A stretch of 20,597 nucleotides of DNA from Phycisphaerales bacterium UBA1926 (GTDB lineage Bacteria; Planctomycetota; Phycisphaerae; Phycisphaerales; UBA1924): positions 63,599-84,195 of the forward strand of contig DDFO01000025.1 of the NCBI GenBank assembly GCA_002337215.1. The letters are read 5' to 3'. The first letter of the stretch is position 1. Every line of letters starts with the position of its first letter. The notes below the pieces were generated by a model. It had not been told where the DNA came from, did not search any database, and saw nothing but the letters and a program-made list of their open reading frames with translations. The position numbers were made by a program, and so were the translations under genes. This document shows positions 1 to 7,500 of the stretch, piece after piece.

Positions 1-2
1 CG

Positions 3-620
3 CTCGTCGGCCGGCGGCCCGAGCCGCTTTCCGAGACGGGCGGGTTGCTGGGAACCGAAGGTGAGGATTGGGTCGCGCTGCCGACAGACATCGCCGACCC
101 GGACGTGGCGCTGTCGCTCCCAGCCCGAGCGATCGAGGCGCTGGGCAGGCTCGACGCCGTGGTCAACAACGCGGGCTGGACGCCCATGAAGCCGATCTGG
201 GAGCACTCACCAGACGACGTCGCCGCGATCTTCGGAGTCAACACGCTCGGCCCGGTCCACATCACGATCGCCGCGCTCCGCGTGTTCCGCGTGCAGGGAA
301 CGGGGCGGATCGTGCAGGTCTCAAGCATGGCGAGCGGGGATCCGTTCCCGGGACTCAGCGTGTACGGCGGCGCCAAAGCAGGGCTCAACACGCTCACAAA
401 GGGCATCGCCAACGAACTCGACGACGATTCGGAGATCAAGGCATTCTGTGTCGCGCCGGGGGCCGTGGAGACGGACCTGCTCCGCTCGATCATCTCGACC
501 GATGCGCTCCCGAGTAACGCCTGCCTGACACCCGATGACGTCGCGGCGGTCATCGCGGACTGCGTCGCCGGGCGTCGTGACACCGATCACGGATCCACGA
601 TCTGGCTCTCGTCCGATTAG
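3..620 (+). CDS. Short-chain dehydrogenase/reductase (SDR), 5' end outside window
   Basis: This is an NAD(P)-dependent oxidoreductase of the classical SDR family; its substrate cannot be told from the sequence. The frame is open back to the window edge, and the first residues read LVGRRPEPL, the end of the second Rossmann strand. The gene therefore starts upstream, and the glycine-rich nucleotide motif is not visible; the TTG at 45 is not its real start. Visible landmarks, in order, are the NNAG motif, the VSSMAS catalytic-serine strand, and YGGAK with the catalytic Tyr codon at 363 and Lys codon at 375. These are followed by the APGAVETD segment after the active site. About 205 residues remain, consistent with a 230-250 residue protein missing only its first strands. 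The next gene is convergent, 18 bases away. Confidence 0.9.
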   Translation, partial: LVGRRPEPLSETGGLLGTEGEDWVALPTDIADPDVALSLPARAIEALGRLDAVVNNAGWTPMKPIWEHSPDDVAAIFGVNTLGPVHITIAALRVFRVQGTGRIVQVSSMASGDPFPGLSVYGGAKAGLNTLTKGIANELDDDSEIKAFCVAPGAVETDLLRSIISTDALPSNACLTPDDVAAVIADCVAGRRDTDHGSTIWLSSD

Positions 621-638
621 AGGCCCCGGCCCCCGAAT

Positions 639-1178
639 CTACTCGTACCGCTCGCCCGCGTGCTCGATCCACCCGCCCTCTCGGAAACCGCCCGGGTCGT
701 GGTGCGTCCAGTGGATCACCCCGCCCTTCTCGGTCCACTCGTACTGCCCCCGGACGGTCACGGTATCGCCTTCGTCAAGCGGCACTCGCTTCGCGAGATC
801 GATGTTGTGCGCGACAAGGATCGTGCGCACATCACCGATCCGTTCGGGCAGTCTCATGATGAACCGCTGATGCCGGCTCCCGTCGTTGTCGTCTGGGAGC
901 AGCCTGGTCACCGCCGCCGTAAAGGTCACCATCACGCCGGACTGCTCCTCTTCGATCGCGCGCCGCAGCACCGGATCGGTACGTTCCGAAACCCTTTTGC
1001 TCCCGCGTCGAGCCGTCTCGGATTCGACATGCTCGGCGATGGGATCGGTCCTGTCGACTCCGGGCTCGTCCCGGAACGCTTCCGGGCCGAACACCAGATA
1101 CACCACGACCACGAGCAGCAGCGTCCCGATCCCCGCCGCCCCTGCCTTCTTCTTCCCCTGCGTGCGTCCTTTGCTCAC
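639..1178 (-). CDS. DUF3465 domain protein with N-terminal membrane anchor
   Basis: This 179-residue protein has one predicted membrane segment near residues 13-31, after a Lys/Arg-rich start, which suggests an anchor with the rest outside the cytoplasm. The C-terminal two thirds match my memory of DUF3465: a DDNDGSRHQRFI segment, then LVAHNIDLAKRVPL, GDTVTVRGQYEW, GGVIHWTHHDP and a final GWIEH. The fold is probably a small OB-like beta barrel, but the family function is unknown. The GTG start overlaps the stop of the PhzF-like gene by four bases (GTGA), so the two are probably translated from one message. The acidic, Arg-rich linker at residues 35-75 has low complexity. The family call is fairly firm; no function is claimed. 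Confidence 0.82.
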   Translation of the reverse strand: MSKGRTQGKKKAGAAGIGTLLLVVVVYLVFGPEAFRDEPGVDRTDPIAEHVESETARRGSKRVSERTDPVLRRAIEEEQSGVMVTFTAAVTRLLPDDNDGSRHQRFIMRLPERIGDVRTILVAHNIDLAKRVPLDEGDTVTVRGQYEWTEKGGVIHWTHHDPGGFREGGWIEHAGERYE

Positions 1179-1996
1179 CGGATCACACTCCCGGCCATCT
1201 CGCCCTCAAAGAACGTCACGGCCTTCCCGATGAGCCGAACACGATCACCACTGTCTGCCATCTCGCACACCATCGCCCCGCCCCGCTTCGACACCTGGTG
1301 CGCCGTGAGGCAAGACTTCCCGAGCCTGGTCGCCCAGTACGGCGCAAGCGAGCAATGGGCCGACCCCGTCACCGGGTCCTCATCAACGCCCGCCCCGGGC
1401 GCGAAATATCGGCTCACAAAGTCGTGCCTCGTCCCCGGGCCGGTCACGATCACGCCGAGCGCGTCCAACGCCGCAACCCGCTTGAAGTCTGGTTTGATCT
1501 CGAGCACCCGCCGCTTGCTATCGAACACGGCGAGGATGTTGTTGCTGCTGCGATAGATTTCGTCCGCTCGATCCCCGATCGCCTCTGCGACGGCGCTTCC
1601 GAGCGACGATTCGAGTGCGACTCGTTCGTGGGTGTACGCCGGGAAGTCCATCGCGAGCGTGCCGTCACGACTGCGCGAGACCACCAATCCGCAACGGTGC
1701 AGGGTCCGGAACTCGATCGATTCGGCCGGGTGCCCCACATGCTCGAACAGCACGTGCGCCGCGGCGAGCGTCGCGTGCCCGCACAATTCGACCTCGACCG
1801 TGGGTGTAAACCACCGCAGCAGGAAATCGGCGTCGCTCTCCCCGTCCTCCGCAAAGAACGCGGTTTCAGACAGGTTCATCTCCGAAGCGATCGCCTGCAG
1901 CGTCTCGTCAGTGGGCCATGAGTCCAGCGGCACAACCCCGGCAGGGTTGCCCCCGAAAACATGATCCGTGAACGCATCGATCTGGTAGATCTTCAT
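1175..1996 (-). CDS. PhzF family isomerase/epimerase-like protein
   Basis: This belongs to the PhzF/diaminopimelate-epimerase-like fold, named for the phenazine isomerase; most members have unknown substrates. The protein is 273 residues, normal for the family. The N-terminus carries the diagnostic IDAFTDHVFGGNPAGV, and the acid/base Glu of PhzF is at residue 44 in NLSETAFF. LCGHATLAAAHVLF follows near residues 90-105. The second half contains the mirror-image lobe ending in DEDPVTGSAHCSLAPYW. No other phenazine genes are nearby, so a role in phenazine synthesis is not supported. It is the first gene of a two-gene unit, with the DUF3465 gene overlapping its stop codon. Confidence 0.93.
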   Translation of the reverse strand: MKIYQIDAFTDHVFGGNPAGVVPLDSWPTDETLQAIASEMNLSETAFFAEDGESDADFLLRWFTPTVEVELCGHATLAAAHVLFEHVGHPAESIEFRTLHRCGLVVSRSRDGTLAMDFPAYTHERVALESSLGSAVAEAIGDRADEIYRSSNNILAVFDSKRRVLEIKPDFKRVAALDALGVIVTGPGTRHDFVSRYFAPGAGVDEDPVTGSAHCSLAPYWATRLGKSCLTAHQVSKRGGAMVCEMADSGDRVRLIGKAVTFFEGEMAGSVIR

Positions 1997-2030
1997 CCTC
2001 GCATCGTACCAGACACCCGCGGCCTCCCGG

Positions 2031-3836
2031 TCACCCCTCTTCGGGCTCCCACGTGCTCGCGATGAATAGTTCCGCGAGTTGCTTCTCGTCCACGGCGCTC
2101 GGCGCGTCGCACATCATGTCCGACCCCGTCTGCGTTTTCGGGAACGCGATCACATCACGGATGGACTCCGTACCGGACAGGTGCATGACCAGCCGGTCGA
2201 GCCCGAAGGCGATCCCGCCGTGCGGCGGGGCACCGTACGACAACGCCTCGAGCAGGAAGCTGAACTTCGCGTTCGCCTCTTCCTTGCTCATCCCGATCAG
2301 GTCAAAGACCTTCTTCTGGATCTCACGCCGATGGATACGGATCGACCCGCCCCCGATCTCCGATCCGTTCACGACGAGGTCGTAGCCGGAACTCAGGATC
2401 GACTCGACCGCGTCCACATCGGTGATGTCGCACGCCATGAACTCGTCGGTCTGCTCGGGCGTGGGTGCCGTGAACGGGTGATGCAGCGCGTAGAACCGCT
2501 TAGTCTCCTCGTCCCACTCGAACATCGGAAAGTCGATAACCCAGCAGAACGCCCAAGCGCCCTCGGGGATCATCTCCAGATCCTTGGCGATCTTGAGACG
2601 AAGCTCGCCGAGTGCGCGGTTGACGGTACCCCGCGTGTCGGCACCGAAGAAGACCGAATCGCCCGGCTCGAGACCCAGCCGTTCGATCAGTTCGCTCTTG
2701 ATTGGCTCGATGAACTTCGCGATGCCTGTCTCGAGCTCGCCCGCATCGTTGACCTTCGCCGTCGGGACACCGCCCGCGCCGAACTGCTTGACGAACTCGG
2801 TGTACCCGTCGGTGATCTTCCGCGTGAACTTTGCGGCGCCGCCCGGCACGCGGATCACCTTGACGCAGCCCCTGTCCTTCTCGATCGCGCCGGTGAAGAC
2901 CTTGAAGTCGGTCTTCGCCGCCAGGTCGCTGACATCGACGAGTTCGAGCCCGAACCGAAGGTCGGGGCGATCGCTCCCGTAGGTCTCCATCGCGTGCTTG
3001 TAGGTCATCCGCTGTACCGGGGGGATGTCCACACCCAGTTCGCTCTTCCACAGCCCGACCGCGAACTCCTCCATGATCTCGAGCACCGCGTCGCGGTCAA
3101 CGAACGACATCTCGAGGTCGATCTGCGTGAAGTCGGGCTGGCGGTCCGCCCGGAGATCCTCATCGCGGAAGCACCGGGGAAGCTGGATGTAGCGATCGAA
3201 TCCCGAGATCATCAGGATCTGCTTGAACAACTGTGGGCTCTGCGGGAGCGCGTAGAACGACCCGGGCTGCAGCCGGCTCGGGACGATGAAATCCCGCGCA
3301 CCCTCTGGGGTGCTTTTGGTGAGCATGGGCGTCTCGATCTCGAGAAAACCCCGATCGTCGAAGAATCGCCTGGCGAATTGAGACGTCCGGTGTCGGATCG
3401 TCAGGATCCGTTGCATTTCCGGCCGGCGGAGGTCCATATACCGGTAGCGGAGCCGGCGGTCCTCGCTGGGCAGGCTCCCCTTCTCGCCCGGCAGGAAGGG
3501 CGGGTTCTCCGTCTTCGCCAGTACCTCGAGCTCAACGACGACGACCTCGACCGTCCCGGTCGCGAGCTTGGGGTTGGGCCCGCCGTCGCGGACGCGGACC
3601 GTGCCCTTGATGGCGACGCAGTCCTCGTTCCGCAGCGTGTCGGCCGCGTCGAGCAGCGACTGGTCGGCGTCCTCGCGATCAAAGACGATCTGTGTCAACC
3701 CATAGCGGTCCCGCATGTCAATAAAGATCAGGCCCGTTCCGTGATCCCGGTAGGAGTTCACCCATCCGTTCAGGATGACCGTCTCGCCGACATGATCGTC
3801 CCGCAGCTCGCCGCAGGTGTGTGTTCGCTTCAGCAT
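2031..3836 (-). CDS. aspS: Aspartate--tRNA ligase, bacterial type, probably non-discriminating
   Basis: This class II synthetase charges tRNA-Asp with aspartate in the cytoplasm. At 601 residues it has the bacterial layout. First comes an N-terminal OB anticodon-binding domain (about 1-110), with NGWV and FIDMRDRYG. The catalytic core follows, with QSPQLFKQ and motif 2 as CFRDEDLRADRQPDF. A GAD insertion lies at about 310-415, and motif 3 is GIAFGLDRLVMHL near the end. In the anticodon domain His32 (in YRDHGTG) and Gly85-Gly86 (in RDGGPNP) occupy places where discriminating bacterial enzymes carry Leu and Lys. Such His/Gly pairs mark non-discriminating enzymes that also charge tRNA-Asn for the amidotransferase GatCAB. 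That specificity is an inference. There is a good candidate -10 box upstream at 3894-3899, and tRNA-Asp lies in the same window at 16679-16752. Confidence 0.97.
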   Translation of the reverse strand: MLKRTHTCGELRDDHVGETVILNGWVNSYRDHGTGLIFIDMRDRYGLTQIVFDREDADQSLLDAADTLRNEDCVAIKGTVRVRDGGPNPKLATGTVEVVVVELEVLAKTENPPFLPGEKGSLPSEDRRLRYRYMDLRRPEMQRILTIRHRTSQFARRFFDDRGFLEIETPMLTKSTPEGARDFIVPSRLQPGSFYALPQSPQLFKQILMISGFDRYIQLPRCFRDEDLRADRQPDFTQIDLEMSFVDRDAVLEIMEEFAVGLWKSELGVDIPPVQRMTYKHAMETYGSDRPDLRFGLELVDVSDLAAKTDFKVFTGAIEKDRGCVKVIRVPGGAAKFTRKITDGYTEFVKQFGAGGVPTAKVNDAGELETGIAKFIEPIKSELIERLGLEPGDSVFFGADTRGTVNRALGELRLKIAKDLEMIPEGAWAFCWVIDFPMFEWDEETKRFYALHHPFTAPTPEQTDEFMACDITDVDAVESILSSGYDLVVNGSEIGGGSIRIHRREIQKKVFDLIGMSKEEANAKFSFLLEALSYGAPPHGGIAFGLDRLVMHLSGTESIRDVIAFPKTQTGSDMMCDAPSAVDEKQLAELFIASTWEPEEG

Positions 3837-3893
3837 GGCTCGCCTCGTTGCCCGTACTCGTTCCAGACCGTCCTTCGGCCCGGATCGGGCGGG

Positions 3894-3899
3894 AGTATA
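3894..3899 (-). promoter_or_regulatory. Candidate -10 box of the aspS promoter
   Basis: The minus strand reads TATACT, one base from the sigma-70 consensus, about 58 bases before the aspS ATG. There is no good -35 at the right distance, only weak TTCGGG-like matches. The box lies downstream of the terminator at 3941-3983. aspS would therefore have its own start of transcription rather than be read through from the tiny gene. The same TATACTCC/GCC context recurs upstream of the coiled-coil gene (18246-18251). Confidence 0.5.
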
Positions 3900-3940
3900 G
3901 GGCGAAGGCGTGTCACCCCCGAAAGCCCCGGAAAGAACTC

Positions 3941-3983
3941 AAAAAAAAGGGCGGCCCGTCGCAACAGAACGCGACAGGCCGCC
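3941..3983 (-). terminator. Intrinsic terminator of a tiny minus-strand unit
   Basis: The arms at 3950-3962 and 3971-3983 pair over 13 positions around an eight-base loop. Read on the minus strand, the stem is followed at once by eight T (3948-3941). The one imperfect pair (3957 with 3976) is a C-A mismatch on the plus strand but a G-U wobble on the minus strand. This supports minus-strand use. It ends a transcript that begins upstream of about 4078, and it lies roughly 100 bases before aspS. Confidence 0.82.
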
Positions 3984-4020
3984 GTGGGAAGAGGCTTAGA
4001 TGTCGGGATCCAACGACTAT

Positions 4021-4077
4021 TCAGTAAAAAAACGCCGCTGGTTTCACCATTGTGAACGGAATACGTAGGCGTTTCAT
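4021..4077 (-). CDS. Possible 18-residue peptide gene (MKRLRIPFTMVKPAAFFY)
   Basis: This short ORF starts with ATG seven bases after a strong ribosome binding site, GGGAGGA (4084-4090, minus strand). It ends with TGA and is followed after about 37 bases by an intrinsic terminator. The peptide has a basic N-terminus and a hydrophobic, aromatic C-terminus, with no recognisable domain. It contains no Asp codons, so it is not an obvious attenuation leader for aspS. aspS also appears to have its own promoter after the terminator. The whole unit, about 150-200 nucleotides, could equally be a small RNA with an incidental ORF, or a dual-function RNA. I recognise no homologue. The evidence is the combination of ribosome binding site, ORF and terminator, not similarity. 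Confidence 0.45.
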   Translation of the reverse strand: MKRLRIPFTMVKPAAFFY

Positions 4078-4152
4078 TCGCGATCCTCCCGAGTTTTCAC
4101 TTCATTGCTCCCAATGCCGTAGTAATACGCGCCGGGCGTACGATCCCCGGTC
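4078..4152. promoter_or_regulatory. Divergent start region of the exporter gene and the tiny unit
   Basis: This 75-base gap separates two divergent units, so both promoters should lie here or just inside the neighbours. It is visibly richer in A and T than its surroundings around 4090-4130. TAATAC on the plus strand (4122-4127) is a possible -10 for the exporter. TATTAC on the minus strand is a possible -10 for the tiny unit. No convincing -35 elements are seen. The exporter ATG at 4153 has no strong ribosome binding site. Confidence 0.3.
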
Positions 4153-5385
4153 ATGTCCCCGATTTTGGAGATCATCCCGGCCGATCACGACGAGGCGACG
4201 GAGTTCCTCGTCGAGCTCGCCCGCGCGCTCGCCGCGAACGGATCGACGGCCGAACGCATCGAAGGGGCGCTCTCGACGGCGGCCGAACGGCTCGGAATCC
4301 ACGCCGAGTTTTTCGCGACGCCGACCTCTGTCTTCGCCTCGGTCGGGAAAGGCACGCGCAACTCGACCCGCCTGGTCCGGGTCGAATCCGCCGACATCAA
4401 TCTCGACCGCCTGACCCGGCTCGATGCGATCCTGCAGGCAGTCTCCGCACGCACGATCTCCATCGCCGACGCCCGGGCCGGGATCGAAGAGACGCTCGCC
4501 AGCCCCAGCCCGTGGCCGATCTGGGTCTTCGTCCTCGCCCACACGATGACCGGTGCGTGCGCCACGCTCTTCTTCGGCGGCCGATGGCACGAGGTCGCGG
4601 TGGGCGCCGCAGCGGGGCTCACCGTCGGCTTGCTCAGCCTGCTCACCGACCGCGTCCGCCGGCTTGTCCGCGTCTTCGAGTTCCTGTCCGGCGCGGTTGT
4701 GTCCTCCGTCGCCCTCGTGGCCGCGAACCGGCTCCCGGGGCTGAACACCGATCTCGTCATCGTCGCGGGCCTGATCGCCCTTATCCCGGGGCTCTCTCTC
4801 ACCATCGCGGTCAGCGAGGTCTCAACTCGGCATCTGCTCTCGGGCGCCGCCCGACTCATCGGCGCCGCCGCTTCACTCGCCTCCATCGCGTTCGGCGTCG
4901 CGGCGGGCTCAAGCCTTGTCCGTGCCCTGCTGCCGATCGAGGCACCCGTCACGATCGAACCGCTGCCGGCGCCTGCCCAATGGGCCGCCCTTGCGCTCGC
5001 TCCGACGGCGCTCGCAGTCCTGTTCAAGGCGAACCCCAGAGACATTCCTGCGATCATCGCGATCGCCGCGGTCGGGTTCCTTTCCGCTCGAGAACTGGGA
5101 GGCAGCCTCGGACCCGAGCTCGCCGCCGGCGCGAGCGCGATCATCGTCGGTCTCCTCGCGAACGCCCGGGCAACCTGGGCGAACCGTCCCGTCGCCGTGG
5201 GCATCATCCCGGGCCTGATCCTGCTCGTGCCGGGATCGATCGGCTTCCGCTCACTCACCGCGTTCATCGAGCAGGAGACCGTGCGCGGCCTTGAGACCGC
5301 CGTCCTCGCGGTGGTCATCGCCCTCGCGATCGCGACCGGTCTGCTGCTCGCGAACGTCCTGCTGCCAGTGAAGCGAAACCTCTAA
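4153..5385 (+). CDS. Threonine/serine exporter family protein (ThrE-like)
   Basis: This is a membrane protein of the ThrE family, whose characterised members export threonine and serine. At 410 residues it has both halves of the family. The N-terminal DUF1212-like part (about 1-255) starts with a cytoplasmic region of about 115 residues, including a helix reading ALAANGSTAERIEGAL. Membrane segments follow, ending in LIALIPGLSLTIAVSE. The C-terminal DUF3815-like part (about 275-405) contains PGLILLVPGSIGFRSL, the second copy of the Pro-Gly motif. About ten membrane segments are predicted by eye. Fused two-domain forms are common in bacteria. It stands alone, with the next gene convergent 34 bases away. 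The exported substrate is inferred from the family only. Confidence 0.92.
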   Translation: MSPILEIIPADHDEATEFLVELARALAANGSTAERIEGALSTAAERLGIHAEFFATPTSVFASVGKGTRNSTRLVRVESADINLDRLTRLDAILQAVSARTISIADARAGIEETLASPSPWPIWVFVLAHTMTGACATLFFGGRWHEVAVGAAAGLTVGLLSLLTDRVRRLVRVFEFLSGAVVSSVALVAANRLPGLNTDLVIVAGLIALIPGLSLTIAVSEVSTRHLLSGAARLIGAAASLASIAFGVAAGSSLVRALLPIEAPVTIEPLPAPAQWAALALAPTALAVLFKANPRDIPAIIAIAAVGFLSARELGGSLGPELAAGASAIIVGLLANARATWANRPVAVGIIPGLILLVPGSIGFRSLTAFIEQETVRGLETAVLAVVIALAIATGLLLANVLLPVKRNL

Positions 5386-5419
5386 CGCAATTGCTTGCCT
5401 GACCGCGGTGCGTCGCGTT

Positions 5420-6439
5420 CTACTGCGACGGTATCCGGACGCGCCGGCCGGACGTCAGTGATGCGACCTCCGCTTCGAGCACGGCGAGCGTCAACGACGC
5501 ATCCGCGAGACACACAGGGGGCGGCCCTCCCCGAGCGATCGACTCAAGGAACGCCCCCACTTCGGCGTCATACGCGGATCCGTCCTCCAGATGAACCGCG
5601 GCCGGCTCGCTCGCCGCCCCGACATTGCTGAGCTTCAGCGTCGGCTCACGGAGGAGATCGAAATCCGCGGTGCCCGATTCGAGCTCGGCAACGTACCGCA
5701 TGCGGAAGTCCGCCCCGCCGCGGAGCCAACCACCGGACGCGACGACATGATCGGGTCCATTGTCGTATGCATAGATCGTCGTCATGCGCGATCGGCTCCC
5801 GGTTGCCGTGACCGCATCCGGCCTGCCCAGGAGATGGCACACAAAGTCGGTGTCATGGATATGCAGGTCGTACATCGCCCCGCCACTCCGAGTCGGATCG
5901 TCATAGAACCCGCCTCCCCACGAGGGGACCGTACCGAGCCGTTCGAGCGACAGGCTCGCAACCGCGTCCCCCGAGCCGACCCGTCCCGCGAGCCACGCCC
6001 ACTCGGGCCAGAACCGCATGCACATCGCCGGCATCGCGACGACGCCCGCCCGATCCGCATCGGTCGCGAGCGATTCGATCTCACCGCGATCCAGCGAGAC
6101 CGGCTTCTCGATCAGCACATGCTTGCCCGCCTGGATCGCGGCCCTGGCGATCTCCGCGTGCGTCTCGGTCGGCGTGCACACGCTCACGGCATCAACATCG
6201 CGACGCGACAGCAGCGCGTCGATCGAATCGGTCGCGAAGACCGCCTCAGGATCGAAGAGCCGTTCCACCGGTGACGAACCAGTGTCGAGATTTCCCCCCT
6301 CGCTCACCTCACCGCGGAGCCGACCCGGATCACGGTCGGCGACGCCCACGAGCCGGCAGGCATCCCCCGCGGCGCGGTACGCGCCGAGATGGGTCCGTCC
6401 CATGAATCCGAGCCCGATGATCGCGACGCCGATCGTCAT
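5420..6439 (-). CDS. Gfo/Idh/MocA family oxidoreductase
   Basis: This is an NAD(P)-dependent sugar or polyol dehydrogenase of the Gfo/Idh/MocA type, 339 residues. The Rossmann domain opens with VAIIGLGFMGRTHLGAY. The family signature EKPVSLD has its catalytic-region Lys at residue 112. In the second domain DLHIHDTDFVCHLLG supplies the conserved Asp and His residues near 190-200. There is no signal peptide, so the protein is cytoplasmic, unlike the many exported planctomycete members. Its ATG overlaps the stop of the upstream isomerase by four bases, so the two form a translationally coupled pair. Such pairs commonly oxidise or epimerise a sugar at C3. The substrate is unknown, but the neighbourhood suggests an amino sugar or a wall-derived sugar. 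Confidence 0.93.
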   Translation of the reverse strand: MTIGVAIIGLGFMGRTHLGAYRAAGDACRLVGVADRDPGRLRGEVSEGGNLDTGSSPVERLFDPEAVFATDSIDALLSRRDVDAVSVCTPTETHAEIARAAIQAGKHVLIEKPVSLDRGEIESLATDADRAGVVAMPAMCMRFWPEWAWLAGRVGSGDAVASLSLERLGTVPSWGGGFYDDPTRSGGAMYDLHIHDTDFVCHLLGRPDAVTATGSRSRMTTIYAYDNGPDHVVASGGWLRGGADFRMRYVAELESGTADFDLLREPTLKLSNVGAASEPAAVHLEDGSAYDAEVGAFLESIARGGPPPVCLADASLTLAVLEAEVASLTSGRRVRIPSQ

Positions 6440-7290
6440 GGACGCCCGCCTTCCAGCATTGATTCGACAAGAACACGAGCGGCGACGATGTCATCGACCC
6501 GCGACTCACCCGCTTCCCGCTCGATCATCAGATCGGCACCCGGCAGCAGCGCTCCCACCGTCGAGAAAAACGCCTTCCAATCCACATCGCCCGTGCCGAC
6601 GATGACCTCGTTTCCCCAACTCCCCGGCGACCCACTCGGGGTCGCGTCCTTGACGTGAATCTGGACAACATGTGGAGCCAGCGTGCGGAGCGCGCCAACC
6701 GGGTCGCCGCTGCCGTAGAGCAGCATGTTCGCGGGATCGAAGTTCACGCCGACGCGGTGATCCGAAAACTCGCCGAGCACACTGAGGAGCGTTTCGGCGT
6801 CCTCCTGCCCGGTTTCCAGCCCGACCCGAACACCCGATTCTTCGAACACCGCCGCGATCGCACGGAGCCGGTCGAGCATCCGGAGGCGTTCCGGGTCCGC
6901 CTCGCTGTGCGGCAGAAACCCCGCATGGAGGGTAGCGAGCGTGATGCCGCACCGGCCCGCGATCTCTGCGATCGACCGAGCGGCCGCGAGGTTCTCGTTC
7001 CACGTCGCATCGGGCCGAAAGCCACCCGTTCTCGAAATCGAATCGATCGTCGAGTAGTCCTCGCCGGCCATTTCCATCATCCCGCTGACCACACGGATTC
7101 CCGCATCGGCGAGCCCCCGGAACGTCTCACGCTCGTCCCATGCGCCGACGCGGATCGGATCGAGCGCAAGTTGAACCGCGTCGCACCCCGTCTCGCGTAC
7201 TTTCGAGACAAGGTCCGCGGGCGACTCAGGCCGTAACGACCACGAGCACACACCGATCGAACGCGAATGCCCCTGACCATCGCCGTCCAT
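6436..7290 (-). CDS. Sugar phosphate isomerase/epimerase (xylose isomerase-like TIM barrel)
   Basis: This is a TIM-barrel protein of the AP-endonuclease-2 fold, probably a metal-dependent sugar isomerase or epimerase. I chose ATG at 7290 because GGGGGA lies seven bases upstream and the family homology (IGVCSWSLRP) begins soon after. A GTG at 7320 would add ten residues. The protein is then 284 residues, normal length. Landmarks are the first strand IGVCSWSL, GVNFDPANMLLYG with the conserved Asp near the middle of the barrel, VQIHVKDA with metal-site His and Asp residues, and the late VGTGDVDWKAFF. It is the first gene of the pair with the oxidoreductase. Its 5' end faces the ROK kinase across a 210-base divergent region. 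Confidence 0.88.
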   Translation of the reverse strand: MDGDGQGHSRSIGVCSWSLRPESPADLVSKVRETGCDAVQLALDPIRVGAWDERETFRGLADAGIRVVSGMMEMAGEDYSTIDSISRTGGFRPDATWNENLAAARSIAEIAGRCGITLATLHAGFLPHSEADPERLRMLDRLRAIAAVFEESGVRVGLETGQEDAETLLSVLGEFSDHRVGVNFDPANMLLYGSGDPVGALRTLAPHVVQIHVKDATPSGSPGSWGNEVIVGTGDVDWKAFFSTVGALLPGADLMIEREAGESRVDDIVAARVLVESMLEGGRP

Positions 7291-7500
7291 GCAGAGATCC
7301 CCCGTGCCGATCGGTCTCACCGTCGATCCACCGGTCAGAGCCTACAGCGCCGAATCACGCATCGTCATCGACGCTCCCCCGCTTGTGTGCTGCAGCAAAT
7401 ACAGCATGAAATCGTCTCCGTCGCTTGCGACACGACGCCCGCCGGGCGAGAATCCTCGCAAGCCCGGATCTCAAACAACGCCGGGGGACGGGGTCTGCGA
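7291..7500. promoter_or_regulatory. Divergent regulatory region between the isomerase and kinase genes
   Basis: This 210-base region must hold the starts of two opposite transcripts. I see no convincing -35/-10 pair in it. Two symmetric elements stand out. One is a perfect ten-base palindrome, TGCTGCAGCA, at 7388-7397. The other is an inverted repeat with eight-base arms (7423-7430 and 7456-7463), described separately. Either could be an operator for a repressor that senses the sugar handled by these genes, but no regulator gene is present in the window. Confidence 0.4.
7423..7463 (+). repeat. Inverted repeat upstream of the kinase gene
   Basis: GCTTGCGA at 7423-7430 is the exact reverse complement of TCGCAAGC at 7456-7463. 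Between them GCCC and GGGC can form a small inner stem. The element ends 37 bases before the kinase ATG. It could be a leader hairpin in the mRNA or a DNA operator. Its position clear of the GGGGGACGGGG ribosome binding site means it need not block translation. No T-run follows, so it is not an intrinsic terminator. Confidence 0.5.

Noticed and set aside
2079..4055. A 658-codon open frame opposite aspS
   Set aside because: It is antisense to a clear synthetase, is rich in Arg, Asp, Glu and Leu as expected from codon mirroring in GC-rich DNA, and shows no domain.
3941..4077. T-box or amino-acid attenuator controlling aspS
   Set aside because: There is no T-box sequence, no run of Asp codons in the short ORF, and no visible competing antiterminator; aspS has a separate -10 box downstream.
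4185..5318. A 377-codon open frame opposite the exporter gene
   Set aside because: It is an antisense shadow rich in Arg, Ser, Ala and Thr with no motif; the exporter frame has ordered membrane helices and both family motifs.
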